Shown: positions 24,214-32,922 of the stretch, one piece after another | Layout: the number at the start of each line of letters is the position of its first letter | Numbering within the stretch: the stretch's first letter is position 1 | NCBI GenBank assembly: GCA_964388445.1 | Contig: CAYMAI010000004.1 | Coordinates: 1 to 64,000 of the forward strand | DNA: 64,000 bases | Source of the DNA: CAYMAI01 sp964388445 | GTDB lineage: Bacteria; 4484-113; JAGGVC01 | Direction of reading: 5' to 3' | Translations under genes and position numbers: made by a program | The notes under the pieces: generated by a model | What the model was told of the DNA's origin: nothing | What the model saw: only the letters and a program-made list of their open reading frames with translations | The model's database searches: none

Positions 24214-27144
24214 ATGAATAATCCCGGAAAAAACTCCGGCGCTTCCGAGCGCGCGGCGTTCATTCTTGTGACGGACATCCACCGTTCCACGCGGCTTTGG
24301 GACACCTACCGCGCCGAATTCAAGGAAATACTTGAAAAGCACAACGACGAAATCGAATCGACCGTAAGCGAATTCGGCGGCGAGATAATGAAAAATCTCG
24401 GCGACGGCTACATCGCGATTTTTCAAACCGCGGACGGTTGCGTCGGATGCGGCGTCGAGGTGCAAAAGCGCTTTGCGCGATTGCCCGCGCTGCCGGACGG
24501 TTCCGCTCTCAAAGTTCGCGTCGTTGCGCACGGCGGCGCGCCAATGCCGCTCGCGACCGGCAAGGGCTATTTCGGCCAGCCGCTCAACCGGGCGTCCCGC
24601 ATTTGCCAAGTTTGCCATCCCGGCCAAATGCTCGTTTCCGAGGCGGCGCGCTCGTTTCTGTCCGCCCTGCCGGTTTCCGCCACGCTCCTGGACCTTGGAA
24701 TGCACCGCCTGCGCGACCTTTCGGAGCCGGAACATCTTTACCAAGTCGTCCATCCCGAATTCGTAGAAGCCGAATTCGACCCGCTTCCCACGATTTCCGA
24801 TATCCGTCCGAACAATCTCGCGATTCAGCCCAGCGAATTCGTCGGCAGGGAAAAGGAACTCGCGGAACTAAAATCCCTTATCGAAACCGAAGGCCACCGT
24901 CTCGTTACAATCGCCGGGGCGGGCGGATACGGCAAAAGCAGGCTCGCGATGCAGCTTTGCGCGGAAATGCTGGATAAATTCGACGGGGGAGTTTTCGCCG
25001 TGCATCTGGCGCCGGTAAGCGACCCCGCTCGCGTCCCCTCCGCGGCCGCGGATGCGCTGCGCATTCAGTTTCACGGATTTACCGAACCCTCCGACCAGTT
25101 CGTCAACTTCGTCAAAGACAAACGGATTCTGCTTTACCTCGATAATTTCGAGCATGTTATTCCCGCGCGCGGCTTCGTTTCGGATTTGCTCAAATACGCG
25201 CCCGGCGTGACGATTCTCGTCACGTCGCGCGAGCCGCTGCGAATCACGGGCGAGCAGGTGTTTTCAATCGATCCGCTTCCCGTCGCTTGCGCGCCCGGCG
25301 ACGACAAAAAGTGCCTTTCCGACGCGGCCGAGCTTTTCATAGACCGCGCCACGCTGGTGAAGCGCGACCTTGAACTCACGGACGAGAACATAAAGCTGAT
25401 AAACAGGATTTGCGAAAGCCTGGGCGGCGCGCCGCTAGCCATCGAGCTTGCCGCGGCGTGGGCGGACAGCTTCACGCTCGCCGAATTCGTTTCGGAACTC
25501 GACAGCAGGCTCGAACTGACCGCCAGACTTGCGGACATCGAGCCGCGGCACCGGAGTATACGCGCATCGCTTGACTGGTCGTACGAACTTTTGTCCGCCG
25601 AACAGCGGGAGCTTTTGCGGGTGTTGTCGGTTTTCAGCGGCGGATTTTATGCCGGCGCCGCATTTGAACTTGCGAAGTGTGCCGCCGTCAGGCAAAAACT
25701 GGCCGAGCTTTGCGACAAAAGCTGGCTTCATTCTCGCGAGGTTGCGGGCAAGACCAGGTTTTTCGTGCGGGACGCGGCGGCGCGCGAATACGCGCATGCA
25801 ATGCTGCGGGAATGCGGCGATTTCGACGGCGCGGTCGCGGATCACATTCGTTATTTCGCGTCGCTTGCCGCGGCCGAGGGCGAAAAGCTGCACGCGACAA
25901 ACCAAAAATCCGCCACGGAAACGTTCGGAATCGAACTCGAAAACATTTTCGGCGCTATGGAAAACGCGCTCGCGAAAATTTCCGGGACGGCGGCGCCGGA
26001 AATGCCCGATGCGCTGATCGTCTTCGCCAATCACGCGATGGAATATCTGAACATATCGAGCCGGTGGAACGATGGCGCGAAATGGAGCGCCCGGCTCTTC
26101 GACGCTGGCGAAAAACTGGGCGATTCGAACCTGTCTTCCCGCGCGATAAGCCGGCTCGGACTTTTTTACCTGCTTCTCGGAAACCGCTTCGCCGCAAGAG
26201 AGCTACTGCCCCGCGCCGTGGAGCTTGCCGGCGCCGCGATGCCCGAAGCGAGTCGCGCCGAAGTTCGAAGGTTTCTCGGATTCGAGGCGTTTTTGGACGG
26301 CAGGCTGGAGGATTCCATCGAATACTTCGAGACAAGCCTGAAAATAAGCGAAACCGCGGGACACACGCTCGGAATCGCGTCAAGTTTCATCTATCTCGGA
26401 AACATCGCGCTGACGATGGGCAAGCTTGATAACGCCGAAGCGCGCTACGCGCAGGCGATCGAAATACTCGAACGCTGCGGCGACGGCAGAGGAATAGCGG
26501 GCTGCAAATTCAACCTCGGCAACATCGCCATGCAAAAGGAGAATTACGGCGAAGCGATTCGGCTGTTCGACGAAAGTTTGGAAATATTCGAAGATTTGGG
26601 CGAAAGGCGGCTGGTCGCGGGCGCGAAGCTGAACCTGGGGCACATTTCGATTATGCGGGGAGATTTGGACGGGGCGGAGAGGCTTATCGAGGAAGGACTC
26701 GCAGTGCGCAAAGAGATTAACGACACGGTGGGCTTCGCCATCTGCCTTCTCAACCTCGGACACGTCGCGGCCATGCGCGGCGAAGCGAAAACTGCGGCGG
26801 GAAGACTTTCGGAAGCCGTAACGGTTTTCAGGAACGCGGGCTATCAAAACCTGCTCATCGAGGCTCTCGTCGCAACCGCACACTTGCTGCAAAAAACCGG
26901 CAACGCGGAAACCGCGGCAATTCTCGCAAAGGGCGCCGCGGAAGTATCCCGCCGCGCGGGGTTCGCCATGCAGGGCTTGATTAAAAAAACTTACGATGAA
27001 ATCGCGGCGTCACCGGCGTCCGCGGAAGCCGGCGCGCCAGCCGCGGAAACCGAAAAATCCGGCGGAGCGAATCTTGGAGCCTTGTCCGAAATTGCGCTGT
27101 CCGCGCTCGCCTCGCTCGCATCGCCGGCCGAACTTGCCGGTTGA
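24214..27144 (+). CDS. Class III cyclase-like domain fused to a STAND ATPase and TPR repeats
   Basis: The protein has 976 residues. An N-terminal adenylate/guanylate cyclase-like domain (about 10-185) shows the metal Asp in VTDIHRSTRLW (Asp20) and the second Asp in KNLGDGYIAIF. The Asn/Arg of YFGQPLNRASRI are in the transition-state position, so activity is plausible. A STAND/NB-ARC-type ATPase follows (about 200-560), with P-loop GAGGYGKSRLA, Walker B LLYLDNFE and ILVTSREPL. The C-terminus (about 600-930) carries tandem TPR units such as IASSFIYLGNIALTMGKLDN. Similar proteins act as cytosolic signalling ATPases, some with a DNA-binding domain, which is absent here. The trigger is unknown. 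No Shine-Dalgarno is present. The neighbouring DUF3800 gene is on the same strand 42 nt upstream. Confidence 0.88.
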   Translation: MNNPGKNSGASERAAFILVTDIHRSTRLWDTYRAEFKEILEKHNDEIESTVSEFGGEIMKNLGDGYIAIFQTADGCVGCGVEVQKRFARLPALPDGSALKVRVVAHGGAPMPLATGKGYFGQPLNRASRICQVCHPGQMLVSEAARSFLSALPVSATLLDLGMHRLRDLSEPEHLYQVVHPEFVEAEFDPLPTISDIRPNNLAIQPSEFVGREKELAELKSLIETEGHRLVTIAGAGGYGKSRLAMQLCAEMLDKFDGGVFAVHLAPVSDPARVPSAAADALRIQFHGFTEPSDQFVNFVKDKRILLYLDNFEHVIPARGFVSDLLKYAPGVTILVTSREPLRITGEQVFSIDPLPVACAPGDDKKCLSDAAELFIDRATLVKRDLELTDENIKLINRICESLGGAPLAIELAAAWADSFTLAEFVSELDSRLELTARLADIEPRHRSIRASLDWSYELLSAEQRELLRVLSVFSGGFYAGAAFELAKCAAVRQKLAELCDKSWLHSREVAGKTRFFVRDAAAREYAHAMLRECGDFDGAVADHIRYFASLAAAEGEKLHATNQKSATETFGIELENIFGAMENALAKISGTAAPEMPDALIVFANHAMEYLNISSRWNDGAKWSARLFDAGEKLGDSNLSSRAISRLGLFYLLLGNRFAARELLPRAVELAGAAMPEASRAEVRRFLGFEAFLDGRLEDSIEYFETSLKISETAGHTLGIASSFIYLGNIALTMGKLDNAEARYAQAIEILERCGDGRGIAGCKFNLGNIAMQKENYGEAIRLFDESLEIFEDLGERRLVAGAKLNLGHISIMRGDLDGAERLIEEGLAVRKEINDTVGFAICLLNLGHVAAMRGEAKTAAGRLSEAVTVFRNAGYQNLLIEALVATAHLLQKTGNAETAAILAKGAAEVSRRAGFAMQGLIKKTYDEIAASPASAEAGAPAAETEKSGGANLGALSEIALSALASLASPAELAG

Positions 27145-27222
27145 TTATTCTTTATCCCGCGCCTCCGAACCAGCGCAGGTTTTCCCGCGCCGCCGAAAAT
27201 CCGGGAACAATCGCGGGCGGTG

Positions 27223-27228
27223 TATAAT
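27223..27228 (+). promoter_or_regulatory. -10 box of the repeat-peptide operon
   Basis: TATAAT predicts a +1 near 27235 and a 35-nt leader with a GGGAG ribosome site before the ATG at 27270. The -35 region is unclear. Confidence 0.45.
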
Positions 27229-27269
27229 CTAAACGAGAGACGGCATTAGGAGTTTACGGGAGTTTCTGG

Positions 27270-27539
27270 ATGCAGTCCTTCGGCATTTTACGGGAGATTT
27301 TAAACGCGGCCGCGCACGGCGCGCTCAAGCGAACTAAGCGCGGCGCGCTCAAACGAACTAAGCACGGCGAGCTCAAACGAATGACGCACCGCGAGTTCAA
27401 ACAAATGACGCAACTCGCGCATTTAAGCCGATTTTTCTCGCATTGCCGGATGAGCCACTTTCAAGTAACGACTACTGCGCAAGCCTGCAGTGCGAGAGCC
27501 ATTTTTTCACAATATTTTGGAAATGCGGGTGAGCCATGA
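27270..27539 (+). CDS. Small protein with 8-residue tandem repeats
   Basis: This is an 89-residue open frame with an ATG 8 nt after GGGAG and TATAAT upstream. Residues 16-47 are four tandem octapeptides: HGALKRTK, RGALKRTK, HGELKRMT and HREFKQMT. This gives a strongly basic amphipathic helix. The C-terminal part has three Cys/His-containing stretches. Its stop overlaps the next start (ATGA at 27536-27539), which argues that it is translated and coupled. I recognise no family. It could be a leader peptide, a nucleic-acid-binding peptide or a non-functional frame over a DNA repeat. Confidence 0.4.
   Translation: MQSFGILREILNAAAHGALKRTKRGALKRTKHGELKRMTHREFKQMTQLAHLSRFFSHCRMSHFQVTTTAQACSARAIFSQYFGNAGEP
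27315..27410 (+). repeat. Four 24-bp tandem repeats
   Basis: The units start at 27315, 27339, 27363 and 27387. The first two differ at two positions and later ones drift more. The period is a multiple of 3 and the reading frame of the small protein is kept throughout. The consensus contains GCGCTCAAACGAACTAAG. It is too few, too divergent and spacer-free to be a CRISPR. Confidence 0.8.
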
Positions 27540-28114
27540 AAATCTGCGCAAAAATGCTTATAGGTATGGCGATTGTTGCATTGGTAATATGTGAAGGCAA
27601 AGCCGATGCTATCGACCCGTATGAGACCTTTCCGTTTACAACCTCCGAATTGGTAAAAATACTGGATGATCCAATAAATCGAGCCATTTCATCGCTTAAG
27701 GTGCAATATTATAAAAAAGAAGCAAATCCAATCATGCTAATTTACGGAGGAATGACCAAAATGCCTTTCGATGGATTCAATAGAAGATGGTTGTTTTGTG
27801 TCGATTTAAAAAACCAGCGCTACGAGTACGCGTTACCTGCCGAAAGCGACTTTAAAGAATTGATTCAGCTTTTAATCGATAATGAAATTTGCGAGATGCA
27901 GCCCGTGGAAGACCCTGCATTCAATAAGCAGAGTACCAACAGCAGAATACGTATTTCTACTCCTGGATCATATGCCTACATCGGATACAACACGCGCACG
28001 CCGGAGTCCGAGCCGTTTTGGGAAGTGGTGGATTACATCGAGGAGAACTTCGTCGCCCCGGCGCTGTTGAATCCCGTGGACAAATGGTGGTGGGAGGACT
28101 ATCAATGGCATTGA
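27536..28114 (+). CDS. Secreted protein of unknown function
   Basis: The protein has 192 residues with a signal peptide (CAKMLIGMAIVALVICEGKA). The mature part contains YETFPFTTSELVKILDDPIN, a beta-rich middle (RRWLFCVDLKNQRYEYALPA) and a Trp-rich C-terminus (VDKWWWEDYQWH). The first 140 codons are distinctly AT-richer than the flanking genes, which suggests acquisition. Its ATG overlaps the stop of the repeat-peptide frame by 4 nt, so it may depend on translation of that frame. No family is recognised. Confidence 0.7.
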   Translation: MKICAKMLIGMAIVALVICEGKADAIDPYETFPFTTSELVKILDDPINRAISSLKVQYYKKEANPIMLIYGGMTKMPFDGFNRRWLFCVDLKNQRYEYALPAESDFKELIQLLIDNEICEMQPVEDPAFNKQSTNSRIRISTPGSYAYIGYNTRTPESEPFWEVVDYIEENFVAPALLNPVDKWWWEDYQWH

Positions 28115-28421
28115 CGAAATCCCTCCTCCGCCGCCTTTACCGTTCGCTCCCTTCCCAGCAGGCGCTCGTTTGGTTCCCGATGCCGTAGGGGCGCGGCGCC
28201 GCGATTTTATGTTCGCGGGGGGAACGGGAGCGCCCGATTTTCCCGCGCCGCCGTGTGGAATGCGTCCGAATGTGAAGCGCGCCGGGATATAGCGTGAATC
28301 GTGCTGCAAGCGATGCTCGCCGCGCAATGCCGCAGATTTTCCCGCGCGTCCGGCGCAGCCGTTTCATTTCGCTCAAAAGGCAATATAATCGCCGGGTTTT
28401 AATTTAAGTTCGGAGCGGGCC
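28115..28421. other. Non-coding stretch
   Basis: I see no gene in this interval. Its 3' end holds the promoter of the Ig-like protein. TATAAT at 28384-28389 predicts +1 near 28396, and GGAG lies 7 nt before the ATG at 28422. The rest is GC-rich and shows no repeat or hairpin with a T-tract. Confidence 0.5.
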
Positions 28422-29441
28422 ATGAAGACCATCGTTCTTTCGTTTGCATTTGCCGTTCTCATTGCGGGGCAGGCGTTTGCCGCCACGCTTTCCACCGACA
28501 AAAGTCTTTACAAGGTGGGTGAGGAAATACGCGTGGAGTTCAGCGACCCCGCCGGAAGCTTAGGCGCGTGGATCGGGCTGTTCTATGCCGATACGCCCAC
28601 CGACCAGTGGACGAACGCCGACGATTTCGACCTTGCGTACAAGTACACGAACGGCAAGGCGAGCGGCATGGTTTCGTTCGAGGCGCGGCATACCGGCTTT
28701 TTTCAGGTCAGGTTTTTCGCCGAGGACGCCGCGGTGGACGTGCCGGTCGCGTCCAGCCCCACGTTCGAGGTGTCCAGCGAAGGCGGGCGAATAGGCGAGC
28801 CGTCGCTCGCATTCGAAAAGCCGGTGTATAAGCGCGGCGAGCGCGTCAAGCTGAGTTTCACGTTCAACCCCGCCCTGCCCTCCGGCGCATGGATCGGGCT
28901 ATTCAAAAACACCTCGCCGCTCGACGGCAGCGAAAATCCCGACAATTACGACATCGGTTACGACTACGTCAACAATCGCACTTCGGGCGTGTGGGCGTTC
29001 GACGCGCCGAAAGAGCCGGGCTATTACGTTGCGGCGATAATCAGCGGCGACTCGAACGAATGGACCCCGTATTGCAAAGTTAGGATGCAGGTCACCCTCG
29101 ACGGCGTGAGGGCGCTGCCGGTGGCGCACGAAAACCAGCCGATTGCGCTGAGCGCGTTCAAAGTGCGTGTGGGCGACGAACTGACCGTCGCTTACGCGAT
29201 TCCCGAAGGACTGGAGCGGCCGTGGGTCGGGCTTATCCCCGCGAGCGTAACGTCGCTTAAGGAAAGCGACAACGACGCAAAAGACGTGGCGTGGATTTAC
29301 GCCGACTCGGGGGTCAGCTGGTACTGGACGTTTCACGCGCCGTCAACGCCGGGAAGCTATGTGATTCGCATTTTCCCCGCGGACAACGACCTTTGCTACG
29401 CGATTACCGAGGGCGTGTATTTCGAGGTTATCCCGCGCTAA
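28422..29441 (+). CDS. Secreted protein of three Ig-like repeats
   Basis: The protein has 339 residues. A signal peptide (IVLSFAFAVLIAGQAFA) leads into three tandem beta-sandwich modules of about 100 residues (roughly 20-120, 128-228 and 235-338). Each carries a Lys-x-x-Tyr-Lys-x-Gly-Glu/Asp-x-hydrophobic strand and a Trp-Ile/Val-Gly-Leu motif (GAWIGLFYAD, GAWIGLFKNT, RPWVGLIPAS). The modules also share an Asp-x-Ala-Tyr/Asp-Tyr core and a C-terminal PG-(S)-Y-x-(V/A) strand. The regular spacing suggests internal duplication. It probably acts at the cell surface or in the periplasm as a binding module. No catalytic motif is seen. It is a single gene with its own promoter. Confidence 0.8.
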   Translation: MKTIVLSFAFAVLIAGQAFAATLSTDKSLYKVGEEIRVEFSDPAGSLGAWIGLFYADTPTDQWTNADDFDLAYKYTNGKASGMVSFEARHTGFFQVRFFAEDAAVDVPVASSPTFEVSSEGGRIGEPSLAFEKPVYKRGERVKLSFTFNPALPSGAWIGLFKNTSPLDGSENPDNYDIGYDYVNNRTSGVWAFDAPKEPGYYVAAIISGDSNEWTPYCKVRMQVTLDGVRALPVAHENQPIALSAFKVRVGDELTVAYAIPEGLERPWVGLIPASVTSLKESDNDAKDVAWIYADSGVSWYWTFHAPSTPGSYVIRIFPADNDLCYAITEGVYFEVIPR

Positions 29442-29498
29442 AGGCACATAATTTACGGCGATGGATGCGCATTTGCGCAAGTTTTGCGCGTGCGGTGG

Positions 29499-29528
29499 TA
29501 TAATAACCGCGGCGTCCGCTTGCGGCGC
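29499..29528 (+). promoter_or_regulatory. -10 box and 5' hairpin before ybeY
   Basis: TATAAT (29499-29504) predicts +1 near 29511. The transcript would begin with a GC-rich hairpin at 29512-29528 (GCG-CCG pairing with CGG-CGC, one bulged T). Confidence 0.4.
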
Positions 29529-29541
29529 GCCGCCCCATTTT

Positions 29542-29988
29542 ATGTGCGATTTAATAGACGAAGTAGACCTTGGGGAGCAACAAAGGTCTAGGATAGAGGC
29601 GTTCGCAACCCGGCTTGTCGAGTCTTGCGGGATTGCTGAAAACGCCGAACTTTGCGTCCGCATAGTCGGCTTTGACGAGATGCGCTCGCTGAACCGCGAA
29701 TTTCGCGGCATCGACGCGCCGACGGACGTTCTGTCGTTCAGCGCGGCGGCGGAAGGATTCCCTCAGCCAGTACCGGTGCTCGGCGACATCGTGATTTGCT
29801 GGCCGGTCGTTTCGGAAAACGCGAAAGACGCAGGACGCGAGGCCGAGGCCGAATGTTGCTGGGCGATAACCCACGGGCTTTTGCACATGCTCGGCTGGGA
29901 CCATCCGAACGATATCGAACTCGAAAAAATGCAGCAAAAAACCTACGATTTGCTAATGCAGTGCGGAGTTGATGTAAAAGGTGCTTGA
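29542..29988 (+). CDS. ybeY: Endoribonuclease YbeY
   Basis: The protein has 148 residues. YbeY is a zinc-dependent single-strand endoribonuclease needed for 16S rRNA 3'-end maturation and ribosome quality control. The zinc motif HGLLHMLGWDH is complete (three His in HxxxHxxxxxH), and the preceding LNREFRGIDAPTDVLSFSA block is characteristic. I prefer the ATG at 29542, which gives the usual family length. An upstream ATG at 29461 would add 27 residues and sits 9 nt after CATAAT, so a leaderless longer form is possible. Neither start has a good ribosome site. The stop overlaps the start of the CorC/HlyC-type gene, a common pairing in bacteria. Confidence 0.93.
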   Translation: MCDLIDEVDLGEQQRSRIEAFATRLVESCGIAENAELCVRIVGFDEMRSLNREFRGIDAPTDVLSFSAAAEGFPQPVPVLGDIVICWPVVSENAKDAGREAEAECCWAITHGLLHMLGWDHPNDIELEKMQQKTYDLLMQCGVDVKGA

Positions 29989-31357
29989 CGAACCTCCGAG
30001 TCATAGCTTGGCTCTCGTTTTTTTCATAATCGCCCTCCTTCAGTTTTTCGCGGGCAGTTTTTATGCTGCGTGCAAGTCCAGCCTGTTCGTGGTGGACAGA
30101 CAGGATTTGCCGATTGTGGACGATCCCTCGCTTTCCCGCCGGAAACGCGTTTTATATAACCTGCTCAGGCGCCCGGCGCGGCTTTTAATCGGAATCACGG
30201 TGGGCGAAAGCGGAAACTTTTTCGGCACAGCGGCTTTCGGCACAGCGGCGCTCGTAATCGCTCTCACCCCGCTTTCCACCGCGGACGTGCTCGTCGCCGC
30301 GGGATTTTTCGCAGTGCTTTCTCTCGCGATTCTGCTAATCGGCAAAGTCCACCTTATGCACTATCTCGGCACGCCGAAATTCATCGAAGACTGGTCGCCC
30401 ACGCTCGCGCTTTTGCTGGCGCTGCAATCGCCGGTTTCGGCAATTGTCGAAAAGCTCGTTTTCCTCTTGGAGAAACCGGAGGAATATCTTGAACGGATGG
30501 GAGCAACCGAACTGGATATTTGGAACGCGCGGCCGCTCGACGCGGGCGAGCTGGAGGACGAAGAGCGCGAAATGATTCGTTCGATTTACGAATTCGGCGA
30601 CACGACCGCTCGCGAAATCATGACTCCGAGAACGGACGTGCAGGCGATCGACGCGCGTTCGCCGGCGAAAGAAGTGCTCGAATTCATCGCGGGAAGCAAC
30701 TATTCGAGATTCCCCGTGTACGAAGAAAGCCTCGACCAGATTATCGGGGTCGTTCACGTGAAAAACGTTCTAAGTTCGGTCGTACGCGGCGGTCAGGGCG
30801 CGCTCAACCTTAAGACAGTCGCGACTTCGCCTTATTTCGTTCCGGAAACGAAAAAGCTGGACGAGCTTTTGCAGGAAATCAAGCAAAACAGAAAACAGAT
30901 GGTCGTAGTCGTCGACGAATACGGCGGAATGGCGGGAGTGGTCACGCTCGAAGACATTCTCGAAGAAATCGTCGGCGAAATTCAGGACGAATACGACAAC
31001 GAAGTCAAACCGATAATCGAAATTTCCGATTCGGTATTTATAATGAGTGCCCGGCTCGCAATCGAAGAGATGAACGAAGCGCTCGACACCGAATTCGAAT
31101 TCGAAGATTTCGACACGGTGGGCGGGCTCGTTTTGTCGAACCTCGGAAAGGTGCCGCTCAAGGGCGACTCGTTCGAAGACGACGGATGGAAGTTCACCGT
31201 TATGAACGTTCAAGGCAACAGAATAGGAATGATACGCGTCGAGAGGAGCGAGACGCACGGCGCGAATTTGGAACGCGCCGAAACGAACGGCACGCGCGCT
31301 GTCGCGGCCGTCGAGGAAAACGCGGCGAGGCACAGGGAGAGCGGCGTTGGAAATTAA
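29981..31357 (+). CDS. CorC/HlyC-type membrane protein with CBS pair
   Basis: The protein has 458 residues. It starts with GTG at 29981 and overlaps ybeY by 8 nt. The N-terminal 165 residues hold three to four membrane helices in the place of a CNNM (DUF21) domain, but diverged. A CBS pair follows (about 200-325: REIMTPRTDVQAIDA, SRFPVYEESLDQIIGVVHVK, VVVDEYGGMAGVVTLEDILE), then a CorC/HlyC domain (about 340-415: DTVGGLVLSNLGKVPLKGDS). Relatives are Mg/Co efflux-type transporters that sense adenine nucleotides by CBS. The C-terminal 40 residues carry two near-repeats (ERSETHGANL and ERAETNGTRA) not typical of the family. A better-conserved paralogue lies at 41335. Confidence 0.88.
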   Translation: MLDEPPSHSLALVFFIIALLQFFAGSFYAACKSSLFVVDRQDLPIVDDPSLSRRKRVLYNLLRRPARLLIGITVGESGNFFGTAAFGTAALVIALTPLSTADVLVAAGFFAVLSLAILLIGKVHLMHYLGTPKFIEDWSPTLALLLALQSPVSAIVEKLVFLLEKPEEYLERMGATELDIWNARPLDAGELEDEEREMIRSIYEFGDTTAREIMTPRTDVQAIDARSPAKEVLEFIAGSNYSRFPVYEESLDQIIGVVHVKNVLSSVVRGGQGALNLKTVATSPYFVPETKKLDELLQEIKQNRKQMVVVVDEYGGMAGVVTLEDILEEIVGEIQDEYDNEVKPIIEISDSVFIMSARLAIEEMNEALDTEFEFEDFDTVGGLVLSNLGKVPLKGDSFEDDGWKFTVMNVQGNRIGMIRVERSETHGANLERAETNGTRAVAAVEENAARHRESGVGN

Positions 31358-32138
31358 AACTCCCGGATCTCCGGACGCCCTCGCCAAACGAATCGAACAT
31401 ACGCTTCTTAAAATAGACGAAAGGACGGCGAAGGACGATTTGCTTCTTGCGGTGCGCGAAACCGCCGATTTCGGTTTTCGCGCGCTCGTGGTTCACCCCA
31501 ATCTCGTGTCCACCGTGGCCAGAAATTTTCCGCATGTGCGCGTGGTTTCCGTCGTTTCGTATCCGCTCGGTTGCGACTCGCTGGATGTAAAAATCGCGGC
31601 GGTTCATCGCGCCGCGGACGACGGCGCGGCCGAAGTGGACGCCGTGCTCGACCTTTTCGCTATGCGCGCGGCGAACTTCAGGAAAATCGCCGTCGAAGCG
31701 AAGGAATTGGTCAAGGCCGCGCACGGAAGAAAAATCATCGTCAAGCTCATTATGGAAACGCCGATATTGGACGAAGAATTCATTCGCGCCGCCGCGCGCG
31801 CTCTTGCACCGGCAGGCGCGGACTTCTGGAAAACCTCCACGGGCTACGGGCGCAGGCCGGTTGCGCTAAGCGCCGTAAGGCTATTGAGGGAAATCGCGCC
31901 AAAGGAAGTGCATATCAAAGCAAGCGGCGGAATAAAAACCTACGGCGAAGCGATGATGGCGTTTGAGACAGGCGCGTTCGTCATCGGAACGTCGAGCGGA
32001 CCGGCGATTTTGGAAGAAGCGCTTAAATCGATGAACGGCGAGCCGGAAACCGGCGGCGCGGATTCACCGGGCGATGCCGTCGAATTCACCGGCGGCGGCC
32101 CGGACATGGAAATGGCGGAGCCGGACGAACACTACTAG
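31347..32138 (+). CDS. deoC: Deoxyribose-phosphate aldolase
   Basis: The protein has 263 residues and is cytoplasmic. It cleaves 2-deoxyribose 5-phosphate to glyceraldehyde 3-phosphate and acetaldehyde. Schiff-base Lys162 sits in WKTSTGYG, the accessory Lys191 in HIKASGGIK, and the catalytic acids in EVDAVLD (Asp98/Asp102). The start is TTG at 31347, with GGGAG 7 nt upstream, overlapping the previous gene by 11 nt. A 40-residue acidic C-terminal tail (from about 225) extends beyond the family norm. Together with deoB it completes conversion of deoxyribose 1-phosphate to triose phosphate. Confidence 0.95.
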   Translation: MEIKTPGSPDALAKRIEHTLLKIDERTAKDDLLLAVRETADFGFRALVVHPNLVSTVARNFPHVRVVSVVSYPLGCDSLDVKIAAVHRAADDGAAEVDAVLDLFAMRAANFRKIAVEAKELVKAAHGRKIIVKLIMETPILDEEFIRAAARALAPAGADFWKTSTGYGRRPVALSAVRLLREIAPKEVHIKASGGIKTYGEAMMAFETGAFVIGTSSGPAILEEALKSMNGEPETGGADSPGDAVEFTGGGPDMEMAEPDEHY

Positions 32139-32154
32139 ACGGTAATCGGAAAAG

Positions 32155-32227
32155 TACGCCCGGCAGGATTCGAACCTGCGACCCTCTGCTTAGAAGGCAG
32201 ATGCTCTATCCCCTGAGCTACGGGCGC
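32155..32227 (-). tRNA. tRNA-Arg (UCU)
   Basis: This is a complete leftward cloverleaf with acceptor arms GCGCCCG/CGGGCGT (terminal G-T pair), anticodon loop CTTCTAA (anticodon TCT) and T-loop GTTCGAA. The discriminator is A at 32155 and no CCA is encoded. It lies just past deoC on the opposite strand. Confidence 0.95.
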
Positions 32228-32340
32228 ATCCGGAAGATTTTACAACAGCGAAGCGGCAAAGAATAACGCGCGGCGGAATCGAGAGCAAGTTATACCCTTT
32301 TATCCGGAAATCGGTGCAATGGGCGGACGGCAGAATGCCG

Positions 32341-32892
32341 TTAATCATAGACGATGATTTTTACTCTCGTCTTCGGGTCGGCTTTTTTCTTTTCGACTTC
32401 CAGAGAGAAAATGTTCCGGTCGTTTTCGAGGTCCACGCGGTGGCCGCTCGGCAGGCTGATGTTTATTCTTTGCCGGAATCCTTTGTCGAGCAGGAATGCG
32501 TTGTAAAAATCTTTGATTTCCGTCGGGGTCAAATCGCTAACGCCTTCGATGGTATACATCTTTCCCTTGTGCTCTTTCGATGGGTCGTCGCTTCCTTCGA
32601 TCGTGTAAGTATAGTCTTCGGTTTTCTGCGACTCGATAGTGAATATGTTTCGGGGATACTTCACGAAGCGCGGCATTCCCGGCGGAAGTTTCGAGATTTG
32701 AAACTCTTCGTTGAACTGCGCGGTTTGGCGCGAAGCGTAGTAATAGAACGCTGCGCAGGCAAGAATGAAAATCGAAAGCAGGAAAAGAAACCTTTTGATG
32801 TTCATCCGGTCGTCCGGGTCGCGCGCTTCCGCGTGAGCGCTTTGCCCGGATACTTCACTGGCCGCAGCCAATGTTTTGCGTTTTCTGTTCAT
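32341..32892 (-). CDS. Membrane-anchored protein of unknown function
   Basis: The protein has 183 residues if started at 32892 (MNRKRKTLAAASEV). The longer frame to 32928 is excluded because its ATG overlaps the TATAAT box at 32927-32932. An internal ATG at 32805 (MNIKRFLFLL) is possible. One membrane helix (about 34-52, FLFLLSIFILACAAFYYYA) anchors a periplasmic domain of mixed alpha/beta type. The domain contains PPGMPRFVKYPRNIFTIES, a conserved-looking YTIEG repeated twice and DLTPTEIKDFYNAFLLDKGF. The last 25 residues are charged. I recognise no family. Confidence 0.75.
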   Translation of the reverse strand: MNRKRKTLAAASEVSGQSAHAEARDPDDRMNIKRFLFLLSIFILACAAFYYYASRQTAQFNEEFQISKLPPGMPRFVKYPRNIFTIESQKTEDYTYTIEGSDDPSKEHKGKMYTIEGVSDLTPTEIKDFYNAFLLDKGFRQRINISLPSGHRVDLENDRNIFSLEVEKKKADPKTRVKIIVYD

Positions 32893-32922
32893 AGATTTCA
32901 CGGTGCGCGCCCGCGCAACCGC

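Noticed and set aside
27315..27410. Tandem repeats considered as a CRISPR array
   Set aside because: The 24-bp units are contiguous with no spacers, diverge from copy to copy, keep the codon frame, and no cas gene is near.
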